Assembly (NCBI RefSeq): GCF_018139145.2
Contig: NC_059478.1
Span: forward strand, 4,154,001 to 4,218,000
Direction of reading: 5' to 3'
From: Gymnogyps californianus
Taxonomy: Eukaryota; Chordata; Aves; Accipitriformes; Cathartidae
Length of the DNA: 64,000 nucleotides
Part shown: in pieces, positions 22,801 to 35,028 of the stretch
How the letters are laid out: each line of letters starts with the position of its first letter
Numbering within the stretch: position 1 is the stretch's first letter
Position numbers and translations under genes: made by a program
Notes under the pieces: model-generated
Told to the model about the DNA's origin: nothing
What the model saw: only the letters and a program-made list of their open reading frames with translations
The model's database searches: none

Positions 22801-25800
22801 TCCTTAAGGTTGTTTTTTTGAGCCCTCTCTCTGAGTAATGTTCTCAGATGATTGACGCCTGGCTCTTTCCTCTTCAGAGTTGTGTTTGCAAAGAAGGTGT
22901 ATTGTCTCTCACCTTAGGCTATAGCTTAAGTCATTGTTAAATACCATTTTAAAAAGCAAAAATAGCAATACAATAGATTTGTGTCAAGACTTTTTTCCAG
23001 CAAACATTATTACCTATGTGGCCTTAATCCTCTTTCCCTGAATGAGATGTTCTTATCTTGAAGATAAAAATTCACCTTGTTTCATGTTCTTGTTTCTGAG
23101 AAGAATCTGTCTATAGCAGAACGTGGATGAATTTGCAGGGGAAGATGAATTCACTTCCTTTCCTTCCAGCACTCCGAGAGGACTGCAAGTTTTCTGTGGA
23201 TTTAGATAAGTATTTATGCTGGCTAGAGGAGTTTACTGAGACAATTGCTTGTGGGATTCAGCTGATAGCTAGATCCCTAAACAGATCTATATTAAAAATA
23301 ACCCTTATTTTGGAAAGAAGCCAAGTGAATAAAGCAGTATATAAAGCTGAAAAAGCTTCCGGCCTCTCTCTGGGCGCTATGGACAGAAGACAGGAAGGTT
23401 TAGGAAGGTTCTTCATGGCAGGTGGAAGGAAGGATTGATTTAGGATTAATCCTCCAAACCTAGAATGATTCCAAAACGTGACCTTCAGCAGAGAAATCTT
23501 GGAAAATGCCAAATCAAGAGTGCGCTGGGGTGGTGTTGGATGTAGGAAGTTTTTTATTTGGTCAAGAGCAGTCAGTTCCATGCAATCTCCAATGAAGTGA
23601 GCAAGGAGTCACTCATTTAGCAAGATTTTAGGTAAAGCTGTCATTGAGTCAGCTGTTCAAGGTAGCAGGGAGATGCAATAGTTTCATGTGTCATTTGTAA
23701 CAAATTAGCTGGAATTGGGCAAAAAGCAGATGGACAAAATCCACATATGCATTTCCAGAAAGCAAATGACTTTTGGCTGAAGGCCAATCCAATGGTAACA
23801 GATTGGTGTGCTGACATAAAATGCGTAGGTTAGAGCACAAGGTCCAAATACCGTCTCATTAGGGTTATGGCAGAGATTTCCTTTCTACAATTTGCAAAGG
23901 ATAAAATGGAACCTCCTTGGAACAGTACTATAATACATCCAACTGCTTCTTTAGAAGATGGTACACTTACGCCTCTTCATTTTCCTTGCTGGAAGTGAGA
24001 ATAAGATATAAAATGGAATTTGCTAGAAGCCTTTCTCTTTCTTTAGAGCAAGGAGATAGGAGGCTTCTTTTTGGGAGATGAATTTGCAGAAAACCACAGT
24101 TCATCTAACAACGTATAAAGACACTTTTGCTGCCCTGGACTATTATTTATAGTAACTACAGTAACATCACATGCTCAGCTTCTTTGTTGTGAAGTAAGGG
24201 CTTCTGCATCATCTGCTAAGTGTGTGTTTGCAAAAGCAAATGCCATTTATATGTGAAGAGTCACAGTTCTTTTAAATCATTATCCAACGCAAGGCTAACT
24301 GATGCTCTGACAGGCTGAGGCAGAAATGCAAAACTGCCGGGAGCGTTTGGGTTGAGACCACTTGTTAGAACATGTGAGCAGCCAGACTGGAGACACATGC
24401 ATCCCTCTCTGTCCCTCACACGCAATTTTTTCATATTACGCTACAGACTTGTCAGTTACAGGAACATGACTCAAAGTTATCATTAACCATACCGTAACGA
24501 AACATTTTTTCCCGGGCTTCTCCAATCCTGACACAATTAGGTCAGTGGAAAAGATCCATCTTTTTTGTGCAAGCAGTCAGTGCTTGCCGCTAGGGATAAA
24601 GGCAACTTGCAACACACTTGCACAAATTTGACAGCAGCTATTGTAATTTTGCCACAGAGCAGACGTAAGCATTTTTGCTATATAGCGTGTTGCTTAAGGT
24701 CTTGTCTGGGCTTGTTATAGATAGGGTCTATAGAGAGGAAAAATGGAAATCACAAGTGATCGTATCACAGGCTTGTCCTTATCCAACAGAAGCCCCTAGC
24801 CTGAAAAGCCATTACTTAAGTACAAGTTTATTACGGTGTTCTGCGCAGGAGCGCCTGCTGAAAATAGTAAAGTTAAGCTACAAACCTCATGCTTTTATGC
24901 GCTTGTGCCCTCACCTCTACTCCTTGAGTTTAAGGCAACAGTACAGAAAAACATTGCTTTGTCAGCTATTCTAGAAAATACCAGCCAAGTCCCATAAACA
25001 GAGGTGTCACAGGCTACCTTTGAGACTTAATTACTGCCTGTTTAATTAGTACATTTAGGGCTCCTCTGTGGGCAGCAACGCTTTGCATTAGAGGTGTAGT
25101 ATATGGTATTTATATAAGCAGTATGAGCCTTTATTACTGCCTGTTCTTGCTTTTCCCCATGTAGTAGAGATAGCCAGGCAAACGAGCAGTCTGCATATGC
25201 TGTTGAACTTCCCTGTCGTATGTTCTGCAAACTACTGGGACCTCAAGGTGCTAAAACAGTTCTTTCATGTTATTTTCCTGCGTAAAGGGCAAGGGGTACA
25301 GAGTTAGCGTACTCAGATTTCCCCCTATTTAGAGGTACCAGTGAGACCATGTGTCAGCTTCCATCATAATCCCTTCCCCATCCCCCTAATTATATACAGT
25401 TTGGGTATGTATATAGTTACGTACAGAATACATGTCCTCATGCCTGCCCTACTGTCTGTTCCAACTGCTGACATGTTCTCTCAATGTATGTGTGAAAAAC
25501 AAGTGTTGGAAAACAACCTCTCAGGAAAACACTGATGATTGTTCTCTAGCCTCAGGCTACTCCACCAGAACAGTCAGCTCTTTGTTGGGGACATCAGCTG
25601 GACACATACAAACTGACTGGGGATTTGTTCTGAGCCTCTCTGCTTCAGAAACAAACCGAGAATCCACAGTGGGCTTGTGTTTATCTACAGATTAATTGCC
25701 CCCCTTTCAAGGCAACGCTTCTCTGTGCTCGTGATTGGGGTAAATTTGTTGAGATATGCCAAACTGTCGCGGCTGGGTATAGTTTTTTACATGGCCTTCT

Positions 25801-28800
25801 CTACTCTGGAGGAAATAATTACTAGTACACACTTGACAGGAATGTTAAGGTGACAGAGTAATGTAACAGCTAACCTTACACAAGCACGTGCCATTGTGTG
25901 CCTGAGCAAAGGCCATGCAGTAGCAGCTTCTGCTTCTCTGAAATGCCCTGCTGATTTTCCTGTTTGACCCAAGCAGAACACAGGTAAAACGGAGAGAAAG
26001 TTTACTCTGTAAAATAAAAGTACAAAGCATGCAGAGAAGTGGTTCTGTATTTCAGGCCTTAGCATGTTCTAATAGGCTCCATTAGTAAACCACACTTTAC
26101 ACCACCCCACTTCTGTGGCTTTAGAGATAAGTTTGCAATTGCTATTTGGCATGGCTTTAGGTTTTTTAATTCCCCCTTTCAGAATAGGAGTGTATCACAC
26201 AGCATCCTGATGAAGTTCTCTGCAAGCAAAGTGTGTTTCCTGTCAAAAGTCATTCCCAACTATTGATTTCAAATGTCTCAGAGAGCTTAGCTGAATTTGG
26301 CTGCCAGGAATTTGCACAAACCATGACAAACACGGGAGGCGTCCTCAGAACTCAAACTGTGAAGTTTAATCTGCCCTATTGTGCTGGTACCTAAATATGT
26401 CTGGAGCTGCAGCTGGTTAAATGAAGAGTCCAGCTTCACTCTGTGTATTATAAGCAGGACAGAATTTCACAACAGCTTTGTATAACCCCTTTGTGCAGAT
26501 ATCCAAGGGCTAAGGGGGCTGATTAGTCTCAAATACCGCTCAAAACAGACAGCCATTACAGAACACTGTCTGTCTTTCATAACATGCCAGCAGAAATCTC
26601 GTGAGGATGGTCTCAGCTTAGTTTGCAGCCAGATTTCTGCCTACCATTTTACCCCAGGGGTAAAAAGGAAAAGCTGTCATTCCGTACCATCACTCTCATG
26701 CAATCTGAGTCGGGGGGGGGAACGTTATTTATGCGAAATTCTTTCTTCCGAGAGCACAAAACCTGCCGCTGACCCTGACATAAGTAGGCACAAAGCCATG
26801 GAAACCAAGGGAAGTTACACAAGGGTGCAAAACTGTTTATGGAGCCAGATCAAACACTGGACCCAATGTTGCCTCGTGGGCAGTAGGTTGGGCTTTCGGC
26901 ATTTGCGTGGGAGCTCTCCAGTGAGACCCAGAGGAGGACGAGGCTGCAACCTTCTGGTTTTCATAACAGCATCTCCCTCCAGTGGGGCTGGGGCATGGGC
27001 GGAGTTTGACGAAACTAAAATAAACACTGACACGCAGCATCTTGTGAGTATGTGCAGCCTCAGAAGGGTAGACTGCAATAGCTAGAAGGATAAGGACAGC
27101 TTAAAACGTAAGTATGTCTACTTTCTCCACTTTCTTAATATAATTACCGGCTTGTTCTGGCTACGCTTACTCGCGGCATCAGTGTAACCTGCGAAGATGC
27201 CTGCTATGCTCTCTGTCCCTTTGGCCCACATGTTAACAGCCACAGAAAAAGCCTAGAGACTCTACAATAATATTTATATGAACAGATGGAAATCTCAAAG
27301 CTAAGCTTTCCTGTAGGTCTAAAAATCAATTCAACTGTAAATATTTGGAGGATTCCTCTCAGTTTGTCTTCCCCGCCCCAAAAGCATTGTTTTATGTAAT
27401 TCAAAAATATTTCGTACATGCAGTCATCGACAGCACTGGCCACAAAGTTATAAAAGACAGAGCTGTGAGAGATCTAACCAGCAGTTAAGAAAAGGTGTGC
27501 CGGGGAGGGGTTGGAATCGGCAAGTACAGAGACAAGCCAGCTCGTACACCAGCATGTGCTGAAACAGAGGAATGTTTACTTCTCTGCTAACCTATCCAGG
27601 GAGCACATGAAGAGGAGAAATGTGTTTTCTATCAAGTCGTAGCAAGGAGAAATAGAAAGTGAAGCGATAGCAAAGCAGCACCATCTTTGCCTTTGAAATG
27701 GCAACGGATAAATTACTGTAGGAAGCTTCAGTATAATTGCTCACATTTGCTTCTAATAAAATGATTGGATTCCTGCTTTATTGCTATGCTTTGTTGATTT
27801 GTAAATACTATTGCCAAAAAGCGTATTAGAGTACAACTGCCCAGCTTGGGACTGGGCAGCAGTGCCTGGTGACCGGTCACTCTGGTAAAGACTGCTGAAG
27901 ATGATGTATCTTCAGGCTGGGACCGGGAGGGGGACAGTGCCTGCTTTGAACCGCTGGCGTCAGTCTCCTGCTGTGTGGTTCTCTGATCTTCCTTTGCTCT
28001 AGCGTGACAACTCAAGGAGCTGCTAGGAAAAGCTCAACACACGAGTGCTCTGTGCACTACTAATTTTAAGGATTTAAGTGAAATCAGTGCCAGCAGGGGT
28101 TTTTTGGGTGTTTCTTTGATAAAAGCTTTTCAGCCTCATAGATCCCAAAGAGACAACTCCTCGTAGCCACCTCTAAACCAGGGTACAGAAGGGGATGAAC
28201 AGTATTCAACAGTAGTCTACAGGGCATAAGAAAATGGAAATAGGTAAGAAGGTGGTCGGGTAGCACAAGGCAGTTCTCGATTTTACAAGAATAGCTATGG
28301 TACAAAACCAGCCATCCACAAATGTCATGTTAAAGAGGCCGTACCTTAAAGAGTTTACCACTGGAGGTGGGACATGCTGTGAATTGCATCAGTGCACCTT
28401 TAGTACTAAAAGCCCATGAAACAAGTAGAGCCACGAGTGACGGAGCCGTGGCTTCTCGTGTGGGCAGCTATGAACAGTTGAGGAGGCGGAGAAATGAAAA
28501 ATAGCCTCAAAGTTTGTTCTGTTACCCAAGAAACGTGCAATTAAGTTATGCTCTGAGAAGACAATGACGTACTACGATCTAAGAATCAAGATAATTGCTG
28601 AATTAACTACATGTTGTCTTTGCAATGAGAATCGCAAAGGACATTGTCATGTAATAGAAACTTTCTGTTCTTTCTCAGGATGTAGGTTATGCACTGTGAT
28701 CTGCCTGGTAATGATAAAAGTCGTAAACGAAGACTCCTAAAATCTCAAGACTTTTAACCAGATGTGATTATTTCAATAGTGATTTTGATTATTTTCACTT

Positions 28801-29420
28801 GCTTTGTTTTGGGACAGTGAGAGGAAGTTGAGTGTTTTCACATTTTCAGCTTTTTCCTTCTGTGTGAAGGCTAGCTAGGAAAGTAGCTACATATTCATAC
28901 AGAAAATCTCATCTATTCACAGGACGCTGGGGCTAAAGGCCTTTAAGAAAGGCATCAGCTATTCTGAGAGGCCCAATAAAGTTATGGGCACAGTCAATAC
29001 CAGAGTACCCATTAAGACCAATACCTTTTCATCCAGGAGCAAATTGGCCGAACTCTTCACGTCCTTTTTACTTACGGATTTCCACCAAACTGCCACTTGC
29101 AGAATCTCAGCCTTCTGTTTTGCAGCCAGGAAATGCCTTCACTTCATGGAGAAGCGAAGGCAGCAGATCCTGAAAGATGAACACTCCCACATCAGCCTAG
29201 AGGTAGCTTCTTGGTCCTGGTTCTCTGTTGGTTCCTTCAGGGCTAAAAGGATTTCAGCCCTTTTTGTTGAATCATTGGGGATAAGCAGTGGAATCCAGGC
29301 CTTTCACAATTCCAGGGACAACCGAAACATGAGGCAGAAAAGCCCTAGTGCTTTCTTCTGCCCCATTTATATGGTATTGATTGAAGAGAGGCCAATGAAC
29401 TGTGTCTGCCTTTCAGCTCT
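19860..29420. other. Long intergenic stretch, no gene recognised
   Basis: About 9.5 kb with only short open frames on both strands. I recognised no protein domain, tRNA or high-copy repeat here. It probably contains upstream elements of the SOUL/HEBP gene, but none can be named from sequence alone. Confidence 0.4.
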
Positions 29421-29426
29421 GGCAAG

Positions 29427-31315
29427 ATGATCAAATCCTTCAAGCAAACGTTTCTGTCCCTGGATCTGCAGTCCCCTCGGTGGAGCTCAGCAGAGACGAT
29501 GGTAACGGCTAGAGGCGAGGGGAACAGAGCTCTCCGCAGTCAGGGTGCTGCAGAGCTAAGGTGGATTTGGGATTCTCAGTCTGATGAGCACAGAGGGGCT
29601 GGGAAGTGTTACTATGGGTGCTGTTCACACCTAATTGCAAAGGGGGAGAGGAACACCTATTTATGAGCTCTGAGGAGCTCAGCCTAAGGCAGAACAGCAT
29701 GGTTTCGCAAGGGAGGCATCAAACAGTTTGACACTGGGGGTACGCCTAGAGTCTGCAACAAAGAGGGTGCCCAGCGTTATCTCACCACAACAATATTTTC
29801 ATGCCGATTTGGAAAAAGTAGCTATTAATTTATATCATCTTGAATATTCACCTCATGGTTACTGTGACTTTCACTACCTTTCAGGCAAAGGATTATGAAC
29901 TGCGTCAGTACGAGACAGCAAAGTGGGTCAGCACAGTCATTAGGGGAGAAACCCAGAAGGAGGCAATGCGCCAGGGCTTCTGGAAACTCTTCCACTACAT
30001 CCAAGGGAAGAATGAGAAAGGTACAATGTGCTGGGTTTGAACTGCAAGAAGCACAAATAGGAGCTGAAGCTGAATAGTACAAAACAGTAGATGAGGTGTG
30101 GGACGCAGCAGGTTCCCTTTCCTGGTCTAACACCCTTGTGACTCCATTAGGCCATTATACCCGTGAGGCTGCTTCAGTTTCTGCTTTTAGGATTAAGTCT
30201 GCATCACCCTTTAAAGCAGCATCCAGGCACTGTCTTTGTTCACAGCTTAGACAAGTTTTTTTCCTCTCCTCCAGAAATGAAGATTGATATGACTGTGCCA
30301 GTGACATGCCTGATAAAATCCGGCTGCACAGACTTCAAGATCTCTTTCTTTGTGCCATTTGAACATCAGGACTCCCCACCACAGCCCACAGACTCAGATG
30401 TGTTTACTGAAGAACGGAAGGCAGCAGCCATCTTTGTCCGGTAAGCAGCACCAGCAGAGCTGACAAATGAAGGCAGCTACTGAAAGGGGTTCATCTGTTA
30501 AGAATCTGGACTACTCTTTCTTACAGCTTGTTTTTAACTGTGGCTATATCCTGCTGTTCAGAGCCTTAATTGGCAAAACCTGAGCATTCGGAAATCCTTC
30601 TTATGCTTGGGTGTCTTACTAAGAACAAAGAGAAATGACCAAGTTTTGACGCATTCATTTCTCAGCACTCTTGAATATTGCATTCAGCGGGTTTTATAGA
30701 AATGCAGCCTACCAAATCCTCTTCTCTTGGACACATTCTGTGCTACAGAACATCTAAACCACTCTTCCAGCCCTTTATTTGTAGTCCCAAATTCCCACAA
30801 AACCTGTACAGCAGTTTATTATTACGGGAAAAGCACCCAAAGCTACACTTGCCCTCTCTGCATGTATTAAAGCCACAGGCAACAACCTGTGTCAGCTAAT
30901 TCTCTCAATTGCAAGCAATTTAGGAGGGGTTTTTTTTTTTTAAATCCTACCTTTTAAAATAGCATACATAGCCATATGCTCCCCAACAGCTAGTTCTGCA
31001 TAGTTTACCTAATAACTGCAAACTGCATCAGAAGTGCTCAAACACTGCATGCTTCACAAGCCTGAAGTTTCCTTCTGTGAAAATAAAAAGCAGGGGCTTG
31101 AACTCTTAACAAAAACCCCCTCCCTTTTCACTTCTACCAGGTCCTTTGGTGGATTTGCCTCCCCAGAGAAATATGCTGAGGAAGCTGAAGTCTTGGCCAG
31201 AATCTTAAGAAACAGAGGCCAACCATTCCATGAAGACTTCTTCTATACTGCAGGCTATGACAGTCCCTTCAAGCTCTTTAACAGGCACAATGAAGTGTGG
31301 TATTTTAAAAAGTAA
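29427..31315 (+). CDS. SOUL/HEBP family heme-binding protein (4 exons, complete)
   Basis: Exons 29427-29501, 29885-30020, 30275-30440 and 31141-31315 have AG/GT borders and join in frame: 552 nt, 183 residues plus stop. The translation starts MIKSFKQTFLSLDLQ and contains YELRQYETAKWVS, IQGKNEKEMKIDMTVPVT, FFVPFEHQDSPPQP, FVRSFGGFASPEKYAEEA and YYTAGY-like FFYTAGYDSPFKLFNRHNEVW. These are the conserved blocks of the SOUL domain (HEBP1/HEBP2). Members bind heme or tetrapyrroles; the founding SOUL protein was described from chicken retina and pineal gland, and this gene is closest to that form (from memory). It is probably cytosolic, as no signal peptide or membrane segment is seen. The start codon is the first ATG of a frame with a good donor (ATG/GTAACG). 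It converges on GAS5, whose 3' end lies about 1 kb away. Confidence 0.93.
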
Positions 31316-32320
31316 TATGGTGGGGGGGAATATTAAGAGGCTACTAATCAGCTCTGGATGAAAACAGACCTTATTAATGGCTTTCGCTTTAGTGCAGAAG
31401 AGATTTAATTTGCACGTGGACACAGGATCATGTCTAATTTGAATTCAAGTAGATTGTGCCAGGTGGAGTGGGAGGGAGGTATGACAAGCCTATTCCTCTT
31501 ACTGAAAGGTTCTAGGGAACACTAATAATCTGAAAATATTCCTGCAGAATAGTTTGGATGTCCAGTTTTACTTCTCATTAGAAGTGCTACAGCAATAGCT
31601 CAAGTGTTATGGAGAATGAGTTCATAGAGCCGACTTTTCCCATATTGATATCACTCCTGAGACAACAGAAAGATGGGGGAAATCAAATTAATTTTTCAAA
31701 GAAACCTACCATTAATGAGTTTTGGGAAGCAGCAATACCTTAGCAGGCCCTAGTGCCTCATAAGCAGTAGTATATTTTTTTAAAATAGTACTATCAAAAT
31801 CCCCCACCTCACCGCTTAGCTGTTTTTTCCTCATGGAGGCTGGATGCTGTTTTGCTCCAGACTAACGCCAGTGACGAGATCAGACTAAGAGTCCAGTGGA
31901 AAAGGGTTAACAGTGTCCAAGCCGTACGCTTATTCTGTGCACATCATCTGCGCCTGAACATGTAATACCAGACTTACTGGTGGCCTGTAATTTTAGGAGC
32001 AAATACACAAGTAGTAGTGTTTAGCTCTCACCTACAAAACACTAATTACTACAATTATTTAGCTTCGTCCAAATCTTGGTATTGGTCAGGTCAACTGCAG
32101 TCTGCACACTAGCAATATCTGACACCTAAGTTAAGACATCTGCAGGACTAGCATTTAAACTAGTTTAATCCCTGCTCTAAATCAAGCATTTGAAGCTTTT
32201 ATAAAGTAGCCTAGAGCTGTTTTACAGCAAGTTGTTCCAAGTCAGAAAGCAGTTCACAACAACAGGTAGAATCTACACATTTTTATTGGTTCCAATCAGT
32301 ATCAGGCAAACATTACCAGT
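31316..32320. other. 3' UTR of the SOUL gene and gap to GAS5 3' end
   Basis: Convergent-gene interval. I saw no canonical AATAAA in the first few hundred bases after the stop, so the SOUL polyadenylation site is unresolved. No other gene is visible. Confidence 0.4.
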
Positions 32321-32451
32321 GTGGTAAAAAAAAATCTTGGCTTTTTTAATGCTGTTCATGCAAGTGTAACCCATTACTCTGCAATGTTCCACCTATTAAG
32401 ACAGACATAAGAACCATTATAAGGCACCAAACCAGCACAAGAAGTTTGCTG

Positions 32452-32525
32452 GGAACAACTCAGACCTTAGATTTTCATCTCTGTTCAGAGAGAGAGTTCA
32501 GGCTAAGGTTATCATCATTTGTTCC
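32452..32525 (-). ncRNA. SNORD81: SNORD81 (box C/D snoRNA)
   Basis: Terminal stem GGAACAA/TTGTTCC, box C ATGATGA (32518-32512) and box D CTGA (32463-32460). The guide TGAACTCTCTCT before the D' box CTGA pairs over 12 nt with 28S rRNA (AGAGAGAGUUCA). Counting five bases from D' selects the adenosine known as A391 in human numbering, the SNORD81 target. It is the last snoRNA of GAS5, as in mammals. Confidence 0.9.
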
Positions 32526-32666
32526 AGCAAATAAATTTCATTACTACAGGTACACTCACCTTCTCAGTTCTTCATACAGTAGTTTCAAAATTGCCTCCTC
32601 ACCTAGAGGAAGAAAACACAATTAACATAGGCAGTAGAACAACTGCTAAACGCTCCACAGCAGCTT

Positions 32667-32748
32667 TGTAACCTCAGAGAAAAGTGGAACGGAAATTGTA
32701 ATATCACAGTAATTCATTTGGCAGAATCAAATTTCATCAGTGGCTACA
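32667..32748 (-). ncRNA. SNORD47: SNORD47 (box C/D snoRNA)
   Basis: Stem GTAGCC/GGTTAC. Box C reads CTGATGA, with C instead of a purine in the first place. Box D is CTGA (32677-32674). It contains TTTGATTCTGCC and CCGTTCCAC, features I associate with U47, and lies between SNORD81 and the expected SNORD80 site. Identity comes from position and resemblance. Confidence 0.8.
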
Positions 32749-33339
32749 AATATTCCCAGGAGTTTAACAGAATTCATTTGCTGTGTGGTCTTACCCAATG
32801 AGGTTGCAGACAGCACAGTCCTTTCCTGAGAAAAAGAGAAGTTGTTTCAGAAAAACAGACATGACCATATGCAAGTTTAATTATTTATCTATGAAATTCT
32901 ATTCACCAAACTAATTTTACCTACAAGGAGGCTGCATTTCAGCTGGCAACTGACAAGTTCAACTTACAACACCCAAATAGGATATACAAAGCTTGCAAAT
33001 CCTAACTGAATTGGCAATACAGAATTACTAACATTGGAAGAGTCGGTGAAAAGTACAAAGCTACTACTGGCTTTGTGATACTGTCTCTCCCCAACAGAAA
33101 GTTGTATTCAATGAGTTTTGATATCTAAAATACAAGTCCCATAGAAGTCATCTTGAAAATCTATCCTTAAAAGTAAGAATCAGTCTGTTGTAAGAAACAA
33201 GTTTGTACAGCAATCATCTAGAACTTGATCCTAAATTTGTGGACAGCCAACATAACCAAGATTAGCAAAAATTACTGAGTAGTGACAACCACAGCATATA
33301 GGGTTGGTGTTTTGGTTTTTTTTTCTTTTTAATAGCCAG

Positions 33340-33419
33340 GTACATCAGATATGAGTTGCGATAGGAGTTATGTTTGCTGCTGGGCATTCTGCTGTACTAC
33401 GTTATCAACGCTGTATTGG
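33340..33419 (-). pseudogene. Degenerate SNORD80-like sequence at the expected SNORD80 site
   Basis: On the minus strand it retains ACAGCAGA, CTCCTATCG and a terminal CTGATGTAC, all typical of the U77/U80 family. Box C reads GTTGATA and the terminal stem is weak. The guide TCTTTCGC that the intact copies use for 28S rRNA is disrupted. It is probably a decayed SNORD80, although a diverged working snoRNA is possible. Confidence 0.55.
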
Positions 33420-33937
33420 CTAAGTGGTCTCCACTGATTCAGCTCCTTCACTGTTTCCACTGTGTGAAGACATCCAGCAATAAAAGCCCAGTTTTTAAAG
33501 TCATTGAGGTCACATCTTCTGTTCATACAAAGAGAACTCTACGTTAAGTTTACCATTGACTACAGTTCAGGAATTGTCAGGGTATCTGCTCAGAAAGAGC
33601 CCTTCCTTTTCAAGTCAAATTCAGAACTACATAGAAGTGCATTCTTGCTTCAAGCACATCGTATTTATTCCCACAGTAGCTGAGAGTTGGAGAATCAGAA
33701 TACAATCAAGGGAAGACTAATCAGATATTACAGGACTAATTTTAGGCACCACTATCTAGGCATTTAGCACAAAGACAACATTCCAGTAATTATCAAACCC
33801 CATGTACTCTACACTTACCTCAGACATAAGTTAATCTTGTTTCTCACACAAACTCCCCATGAGCTTCACTCTGTAACAAGTGAAATTTTATTAACACACT
33901 CTCCTTGGCAGTGCTTCAAGAGTTAGTCTGAATGTGG

Positions 33938-34018
33938 GTACTGTTTCAGCGCAAGAGTCCTCCTCAGCCTCTTTCAGAGAGATTCCCATTGCTTAGAATT
34001 AATCATCACAAACAGTAC
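33938..34018 (-). ncRNA. SNORD79: SNORD79 (box C/D snoRNA)
   Basis: Strong terminal stem GTACTGTT/AACAGTAC, box C GTGATGA (34009-34003) and box D CTGA (33949-33946). The guide TGGGAATCTC before D' CTGA pairs over 10 nt with 28S rRNA GAGAUUCCCA. The selected base is the adenosine assigned to U79 (A3809 in human numbering). The next exon acceptor follows 68 nt on. Confidence 0.9.
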
Positions 34019-34561
34019 ACGCTTAGAGAAGCTTAATGTTTTGTTACTTTTGTGTCTCCTTAGAGGAGGACCTGACCTCAGCATTTCAGACCTTACCCCC
34101 AACCATTTTCATTCACATCACGTAAAAGCTCTAATCTAGCCATTGAGACAAATAATTTACCACATTACTTCAACTACTGAATGTCAGTGCTACTCCCTGG
34201 AAAAGCCCACTACTTAATTTAACCAGCAAAAAGTTAAAATAGCAAATAATTGTACTGGCTTTGGTCAGCACAAGCTCTGCACTGCCAGGTTACCACACAT
34301 TCTTATCAACTAGAAACTCAAGTAGTCCATAGCAGTTACATATTTCAACTGGTCCACACCATTTCTTTTCAGTTACAGAAAGCAGTTAGCATTTTCAAGT
34401 AGTAAAAAAAAAAATCTTATGGCAACTGAGAAGCAAGCAGCTTACCAAGTAAGAAGCATCTGTCAAAGTATCCAGCAGTTCCCCCATTCTCAAATCTACG
34501 ATACACACAAGAAAATGAAATGTCAGTCCAATACTGATGTTACTCTAGAGGCTTGTTAAGA

Positions 34562-34650
34562 CTTCCAGAAACTCCTTTGTCCATTACTGTTGCAATCATC
34601 ACCATATCTCATACTTTGTGACCAAAGACAGTGATGAGATTTAGTCCCTA
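34562..34650 (-). pseudogene. Possible degenerate SNORD78
   Basis: On the minus strand GGACAAAGGAGTTTCTGGAAG resembles the guide and box D end of SNORD78, but the box D position reads CTGG rather than CTGA. A GTGATGA (34602-34596) lies upstream. No convincing box C with a matching terminal stem was found at full length. It sits in the right intron between SNORD44 and SNORD79. Borders are approximate. Confidence 0.35.
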
Positions 34651-34955
34651 GCACCTTGGGTAAGTGAACCCTGCAGGCTGCTGGTAACCTGTGATCTATT
34701 GGTAGAGGTCAGAAAATCCTGAAGGAACCTTCTGCTTAATGCTGCAGCTACGCTGCAATTAGAGGCCAGCATCTACTAACTTCCCCATCACCTATCACGC
34801 AGTTCTGACCAGTCACACATATCTACTGGCAACTTACTTTTGCTGGTAGCACTACCAACCGCACCACTTCACAGCTCCACCGCACCAGCCCTGGAACAAA
34901 GCAAAGCATCAGGACAGCGCACCAGCAAGCACATGAGGATGAGATCTAGTCAGGC

Positions 34956-35028
34956 GCCTGCAGTCAGATAGAGCTAATTGCAGACCTCCATGATTGAAGT
35001 CAAGGTAGTCACATCTCATCACACAGGC
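34956..35028 (-). ncRNA. SNORD44: SNORD44 (box C/D snoRNA)
   Basis: Stem GCCTG/CAGGC, box C GTGATGA (35022-35016) and box D CTGA (34967-34964). The guide ATTAGCTCTA before box D is complementary to 18S rRNA UAGAGCUAAU, the U44 target (A166 in human). The next exon acceptor follows 66 nt on. Confidence 0.92.

Noticed and set aside
28984..29430. 148-codon plus-strand frame just upstream of the SOUL start codon
   Set aside because: It overlaps the first ATG of the SOUL gene in another frame and has no recognisable motif. More likely 5' flank than a separate gene.
34622..34640. Plus-strand box C-like GTGATGA
   Set aside because: No box D or closing stem at the right distance on the plus strand, and GAS5 runs on the minus strand.
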